Shown: one piece after another, positions 14,959 through 18,366 of the stretch
Position numbering within the stretch: position 1 is the stretch's first letter
How the letters are laid out: each line of letters begins with the position of its first letter
Assembly: GCA_947645535.1 (NCBI GenBank)
Contig: CANSDD010000022.1
Coordinates: 1 to 18,366 of the forward strand
DNA length: 18,366 bases
Source: an uncultured Mycoplasmatota bacterium
Lineage (GTDB): Bacteria > Bacillota_I > Bacilli_A > RF39 > UBA660
Reading direction: 5' to 3'
Notes under the pieces: model-generated
Databases searched by the model: none
Seen by the model: the letters and a program-made list of their open reading frames with translations, nothing else
Told to the model about the DNA's origin: nothing
Program-made: the position numbers and the translations under genes

Positions 14959-14996
14959 TAATAAAAAAAAAAAAGAGTTTTTTTAGACTTTTTTTA
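14959..14996 (-). terminator. Possible terminator after the sigma-factor gene
   Basis: Minus strand AAAAAAAG can pair with CTTTTTTT across a 12-base loop, followed by further T. Nearly all A-T pairs, so the structure is weak; position just after the stop supports it. Confidence 0.35.
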
Positions 14997-15608
14997 TTTA
15001 TCTCTTATTTTTTTCAATTTTGCACGAATTCTCTGCATTGTATTATCTACTTTTTTCTTTGAAATATCTAGGAGTTCAGCTATTTCAGGATAAGTAAAGC
15101 CACTTATTTTTAATTCTAAAATTTGTCTTTCTTGATCACCTAAATAATGATAAATATCATTTTGTAATTCAATTTCTGCTTCGCTACTAATTAACATTAC
15201 CTCTGGATTTAATGTATTATCAGATAATAATACATCAAAATCAACAAGCTCTCTTCCTGTGCTTTCAATATTATAGGAAATCGCTTCATTTAAAGGACGA
15301 TGTTTTAATCTTTGAGTACTTACAATCGCTGATATAATTTTTCGTTCAATACAAGTTCGAGCATAAGTATAAAACATTGTGCCATTTTTATCATCAAATG
15401 TGTGAATAGCAAAACTAAGTCCAACCATTCCTTCTTGAATTAAATCAGAAAGTTCTAATCCAGAACGTTTTTCTATTTGCTTATACATTCTCTTAGCTAT
15501 TGATGTAATTAATGGTTCATACTTTTTATACAAGATTTCTACTGCTTCTTCATTCGCTTCCCCTATATAAGATAGTAATTCATAGTCATTAAAATCTCTG
15601 TATTCCAC
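14994..15608 (-). CDS. sigH: Sigma-70 family RNA polymerase sigma factor, SigH-like
   Basis: Directs RNA polymerase to a dedicated promoter set. The length of 204 residues is near that of SigH/Spo0H. Region 2 is clear: ILYKKYEPLITSIAKR at 25-40, core-binding DLIQEGMVGLSFAIHTFD at 55-72, and the -10 recognition part FYTYARTCIERKIISAI at 79-95. Region 4 has LGDQERQILELKISG (156-170) and the HTH IAELLDISKKKVDNTMQRIRAKLKK (176-200). Position after mrnC and rlmB matches the Bacillota mrnC-rlmB-(yacP)-sigH order and supports the name; yacP is absent. The start is GTG 15606-15608, with TAGGG upstream that includes the rlmB stop codon, eight bases away. No sporulation or competence genes are in view, so the regulon is unknown. 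Confidence 0.85.
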   Translation of the reverse strand: MEYRDFNDYELLSYIGEANEEAVEILYKKYEPLITSIAKRMYKQIEKRSGLELSDLIQEGMVGLSFAIHTFDDKNGTMFYTYARTCIERKIISAIVSTQRLKHRPLNEAISYNIESTGRELVDFDVLLSDNTLNPEVMLISSEAEIELQNDIYHYLGDQERQILELKISGFTYPEIAELLDISKKKVDNTMQRIRAKLKKIRDK

Positions 15609-15616
15609 CTTTTTCC

Positions 15617-16312
15617 CTACTTTCTTTGTTTAATTGCCTCATAAATCATAACTCCTGCCGCTACTGAAGCATTTAAACTGTTAATCTTTCCATACATTGG
15701 AATAGAAGCGATAAAGTCACAGCTTTCTTTTACTAGACGACTCATTCCACTTCCTTCATTTCCAATAATAATAGCTATTTTCCCACGATAATCAATTTTT
15801 TCAAAATCAGTTCCTTCCATATCTGTTCCAACAATCCAAAAACCTTTCTTCTTTAATTCTTCTATTGTTTGCTTTAAATTAGTAACAAGTGCAATTTTCA
15901 TATTTTTAATAGCCCCTGCGCTTGTTTTTGCAACTGTAGCATTCACACTAACAGAACGATTTTTAGGAATCACAATTCCATCTACTCCTGCTGCTTCTGC
16001 TGTTCTAATAATTGCACCTAAATTATGTGGATCTTCTAAATGATCTAAAAGAATTAAAAATGGAGTTTCATTTACTAATAATTCTTCTAATTCTGAATAT
16101 TGATAATCGGGAACAGATACAATTATACCTTGATGATTCCCATTTGCAAGTTTATCTAATTCCTTTTTTGTAAGATATTTTGTACAGATTTGCTTTTTCT
16201 GTATAGCAGATTTTATAAATTCGTCATTAAAATCCTTCAAAAGATAAATTTTCTCTATTTTATCATCTTTTTTTAATATTTCTGTTGCTACATTTTTTCC
16301 ATATACGTACAT
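15617..16312 (-). CDS. rlmB: 23S rRNA 2'-O-methyltransferase RlmB-type (SpoU/TrmH family)
   Basis: Uses S-adenosylmethionine to methylate a ribose in RNA, probably in the 23S rRNA peptidyl-transferase region. Residues 1-70 resemble the L30e-like SpoU substrate-binding domain. The SPOUT catalytic domain shows motif 1 DHLEDPHNLGAIIRTAEAAG (90-109, with N98 and R103), motif 2 IIGNEGSGMSRLV (182-194, E187) and motif 3 SIPMYGKINSLNASVAAGV (203-221, N211/S212/N214). The length of 231 is slightly short of the usual 240-250. ATG is preceded by a strong GGAGG and lies inside the end of mrnC (25-base overlap), so translation is coupled. Stop TAG is part of the next gene's ribosome site. B. subtilis YacO is the equivalent. 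Confidence 0.92.
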   Translation of the reverse strand: MYVYGKNVATEILKKDDKIEKIYLLKDFNDEFIKSAIQKKQICTKYLTKKELDKLANGNHQGIIVSVPDYQYSELEELLVNETPFLILLDHLEDPHNLGAIIRTAEAAGVDGIVIPKNRSVSVNATVAKTSAGAIKNMKIALVTNLKQTIEELKKKGFWIVGTDMEGTDFEKIDYRGKIAIIIGNEGSGMSRLVKESCDFIASIPMYGKINSLNASVAAGVMIYEAIKQRK

Positions 16313-16689
16313 ATAGTTTCCTCCAAAATTTTTCTCATTACTTCTTCTAATCTTTTAAATTTTTTTTCTAAATACCAATAACTAATTAATGCTTCTAGAG
16401 CTGTTGCATGTTTGTAGGTTAAAATATCAGTATTTTTAGGATGCCTATTTCCTTTATGATTGCGAGCACGATATACAATATCTATTTCTTCTTTTGTAAG
16501 AATATTTTTATCAAGTAGTTGCTTTAAATAAGTAGCTTGTCCTTTCGCACTTACATATTTTATTGCTTCATCTTGTAATTCCTTTACTTTCTGAATTCCT
16601 TTTTCAAGTAAATATCTTCGTATATAAATTTCATAAATACTATCGCCTAAATAAGCTAAAGCTAAAATATTTATTTCACTAGTTTTCAT
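16288..16689 (-). CDS. mrnC: Mini-ribonuclease III
   Basis: A dimeric RNase III-like enzyme lacking the double-stranded-RNA-binding domain, which in Bacillota matures the ends of 23S rRNA. The 133 residues are the normal length. The RNase III signature is ALAYLGDSIYEIYIRRYLL with D16 and E20; the second acidic site is in HATALEALISYWYL (94-107, E99). RARNHKGNRHPKN at 74-86 is the typical basic segment. The start overlaps the end of rbgA by 11 bases and the stop lies within rlmB, so it is embedded in a coupled ribosome-maturation operon. Stop TAG. Confidence 0.93.
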   Translation of the reverse strand: MKTSEINILALAYLGDSIYEIYIRRYLLEKGIQKVKELQDEAIKYVSAKGQATYLKQLLDKNILTKEEIDIVYRARNHKGNRHPKNTDILTYKHATALEALISYWYLEKKFKRLEEVMRKILEETICTYMEKM

Positions 16690-17575
16690 GTAAATCCTCT
16701 AATCTATCAAATGTAATATTTTTAATCATTCCATTTTTGATATCATTCATAATAACAGTAATGACTTTATCATAATCAATTTCCCCGCCTCTTATTAGAC
16801 AGCCTCTTCTTTTTCCGATAATCTCTAATGTTTCTACTACATCTTCTTCTACTGTATCAATACCATATCTTTCTTTTAACGTTTGTGGATAATATTTTTC
16901 TAATGTTCTTAATATATATTCTACAACATCAAATAATGGTAATATTTCCTCTTTAATAGCAGTAAGACTGGCTAAATTATAGGCAATATTTCCAATATCA
17001 ATTTTGGGCCATAAGATTCCTGGACTATCTAATAGTTCTACTTCATCACTAATACGAATCCAATTAAGTTCTTTAGTAACACCAGGTTTATTTCCTGTTC
17101 CAACCGCTTTTTTTTCTACTAATCTATTTATCAATGTTGATTTTCCTACATTTGGTACTCCAACAACAAGTACTCTAGCTCGGCCTTTTCTCATTCCTTT
17201 GGCTTCTAGTTTTTCTCTTTTTTCTACTAATAATTTTTCTGTTAAATTTAATATGCTCTTTTTTTGGAATTGATGTTCTATATCCATAGCAATTACAAAA
17301 TACCCTTGCCTTTCATAATATTCTATCCATTTTTTAGTTTCTGATTTATCACATAAATCATATTTTGTCATAATCATAATTCTAGGTTTATTTTTTATTA
17401 TTTCATCTAAATCTCTTATTTTTGACGAATATGGTATCCTTGCATCTACTACTTCATACACAATATCTATTTGTTCTAAATTCTCTTTAATTAAGCGTTT
17501 TGTTTTTGCCATATGTCCTGGGTACCAGTTGATTACACTTTTATTAAGAACATTTTCTTTATCAGAATTATTCAT
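16679..17575 (-). CDS. rbgA: Ribosome biogenesis GTPase RbgA (YlqF)
   Basis: A circularly permuted GTPase needed for late 50S subunit assembly. In 298 residues the motifs come in permuted order: the N-terminal NWYPGHMAKTKR (16-27) typical of YlqF, G4 as TKYD (70-73, usually NKxD), G1 GVPNVGKST (139-147), G2 in KPGVT (163-167) and G3 DSPG (183-186). The C-terminal helical domain (200-298) carries RRGCLIRGGEIDYDKV. The ATG at 17573-17575 is preferred; a GTG three codons earlier has a poorer ribosome site. It leads an overlapping operon with mrnC, rlmB and sigH, which is unusual for B. subtilis, where ylqF is elsewhere, but functionally consistent because all except sigma act on ribosomal RNA or the large subunit. 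Stop TAG. Confidence 0.94.
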   Translation of the reverse strand: MNNSDKENVLNKSVINWYPGHMAKTKRLIKENLEQIDIVYEVVDARIPYSSKIRDLDEIIKNKPRIMIMTKYDLCDKSETKKWIEYYERQGYFVIAMDIEHQFQKKSILNLTEKLLVEKREKLEAKGMRKGRARVLVVGVPNVGKSTLINRLVEKKAVGTGNKPGVTKELNWIRISDEVELLDSPGILWPKIDIGNIAYNLASLTAIKEEILPLFDVVEYILRTLEKYYPQTLKERYGIDTVEEDVVETLEIIGKRRGCLIRGGEIDYDKVITVIMNDIKNGMIKNITFDRLEDLHEN

Positions 17576-17646
17576 TAAAATCACTTCTTTCTACATAATA
17601 TTTTTTAATAAAATTATTTAAAGGTATAACTCTCTTTTCCTTATAT

Positions 17647-17675
17647 ATTATAACACATTATTTTGACTTTTCAGA
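17647..17675 (-). promoter_or_regulatory. Likely promoter of the rbgA-mrnC-rlmB-sigH operon
   Basis: Minus strand TGTTATAAT gives a TGn-extended perfect -10 (17647-17652) overlapping the recombinase stop codon; TCTGAA lies 17 bases upstream (17670-17675). The start near 17640 leaves a leader of about 65 bases. Confidence 0.5.
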
Positions 17676-18366
17676 TACCCTATTGCGTTTTTATATTCAT
17701 CTTTATACCTAAAAATAATATCTACACTTTTATCATCATTTACAAAAATATTTTTAATAAAACTATCAACAATGTTTCTGTCAATTTCTTGCAGTTTTCC
17801 TATTTTTTTAAATTGATTTATCCATTCTAAATTGTATGAGTTTATTTTATTTTTGCTTAAATTCTCTTTTTCTAAATTTAATTTATTAACTTCGTATAAA
17901 TATTTTTGTTTAAAGTCATCATAATCTTCATCCGAGATAAAATCACACTTATAATCCTTTTTTAGTTCATCTAATAATTTTTTATATTTTTCTAATTCTT
18001 TGTTTATTTCATTTAATCTAATCTTTTTTAATTCACTATTGTATTCTACTTTAGAAGTTGAAACAACATCATCTATTTTAGTATCAATTTCACATACTAA
18101 TTCAATATGTTTGTTTAAAGATTCTAATACTATATTGTCCAACTCTTTTTCCAGAATATAATGCTTGTTACATTTCTTTGTTTTTACATAAGTGCTACAA
18201 TAATAAAATACTGTTTCAATATTATTTCTTTTAGTAGATATTCTATATAAATTATTACCACATTCGGGACATTTTAAAAATCCAGTATATTTATAAAATT
18301 TTCCATCTTTATTCACTCTAACATTTCTATTGTATAAAATATCTTGCACTTGATTGAAACCTTTTT
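17648..18366 (-). CDS. C-terminal part of a large serine recombinase (site-specific integrase)
   Basis: The frame is open to the right edge of the window, so the N-terminal catalytic resolvase domain is outside; the GTG at 18349 is not a real start because the frame continues upstream with KGFNQVQDILYNRNV, typical of the recombinase domain. Visible parts are the zinc-ribbon (FLKCPECGNNLYRI, then YYCSTYVKTKKCNKHYI; four Cys of which two form CPEC), a long Lys/Glu coiled coil of about 90 residues typical of the C-terminal motif that controls integration direction, and a C-terminal region with DRNIVDSFIKNIFVNDD like DUF4368-type ends. Such enzymes integrate phages and conjugative elements. Stop TAA lies 73 bases before rbgA, so an element boundary may be close by. 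Confidence 0.87.
   Translation of the reverse strand, partial: KGFNQVQDILYNRNVRVNKDGKFYKYTGFLKCPECGNNLYRISTKRNNIETVFYYCSTYVKTKKCNKHYILEKELDNIVLESLNKHIELVCEIDTKIDDVVSTSKVEYNSELKKIRLNEINKELEKYKKLLDELKKDYKCDFISDEDYDDFKQKYLYEVNKLNLEKENLSKNKINSYNLEWINQFKKIGKLQEIDRNIVDSFIKNIFVNDDKSVDIIFRYKDEYKNAIGYLKSQNNVL

Noticed and set aside
1..18366. Genetic code 4 (TGA read as Trp) for the whole genome
   Set aside because: All long genes are intact with TGG for Trp and show no internal TGA; an AT-rich code-4 genome would use TGA heavily. Only the narrower TGA-avoidance observation is kept.

Overview
The window is AT-rich. All but the leftmost 1.7 kb is a minus-strand array of chromosomal genes. Gene content and order (rbgA, Mini-RNase III, rlmB, a SigH-type sigma factor, pyruvate phosphate dikinase, a Xer recombinase) point to a low-GC Bacillota/Mollicutes-related bacterium, perhaps one of the reduced-genome uncultivated gut Bacilli. 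That placement is inference from gene families and composition; no rRNA or marker gene is available to prove it.

Left edge (1-1713, plus strand): the end of an unrecognised gene, a 288-base gap, and an IS3-family element of about 1.2 kb. The element has an orfA with an in-frame TGA at codon 7, an A-AAA-AAA slippery heptamer, an orfB transposase with a complete D-D(35)-E triad, and imperfect terminal inverted repeats. Its right end lies about 20 bases beyond the stop of the next gene.

Surface operon (1714-7022, minus): two large membrane-anchored proteins of unknown function. The upstream 717-aa protein has one N-terminal membrane helix, eight tandem 33-residue two-cysteine repeats and a WSxWS module. 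The downstream 969-aa protein has a cytoplasmic-looking N-terminus, one membrane helix near residue 216, and a long Asn/Thr/Gly/Ser-rich outer part with a 14-residue tandem repeat. Three tandem promoter-like sequences precede the pair, each TTGACA, 17 bases, TAnnAT; two look like duplicates. This is the least explained part of the window.

Metabolic and recombination block (7071-13104, minus): a PfkB sugar kinase overlapping a small Smr-domain gene, pyruvate phosphate dikinase with its own promoter and terminator, a Xer-type tyrosine recombinase, and a 345-aa hypothetical protein with a duplicated HEYF motif.

Coiled-coil pair (13134-14951, minus): two adjacent proteins of 272 and 305 aa. Both have an acidic N-terminus, a short related block, a long charged coiled coil and a C-terminal FxELVxxF motif. 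They look like diverged paralogues that may assemble together.

RNA-processing/ribosome operon (14994-17652, minus): rbgA, mrnC, rlmB and sigH-like genes, tightly packed with overlaps of 11 and 25 bases and a gap of 8, matching the conserved Bacillota mrnC-rlmB-sigH order. Immediately upstream is the 3' part of a large serine recombinase gene that leaves the window, so a mobile element probably abuts rbgA.

Of 17 stop codons, 9 are TAA, 7 TAG and 1 TGA. The single TGA is followed at once by an in-frame TAG, and the only other noteworthy in-frame TGA sits where IS orfA is expected to have Trp.
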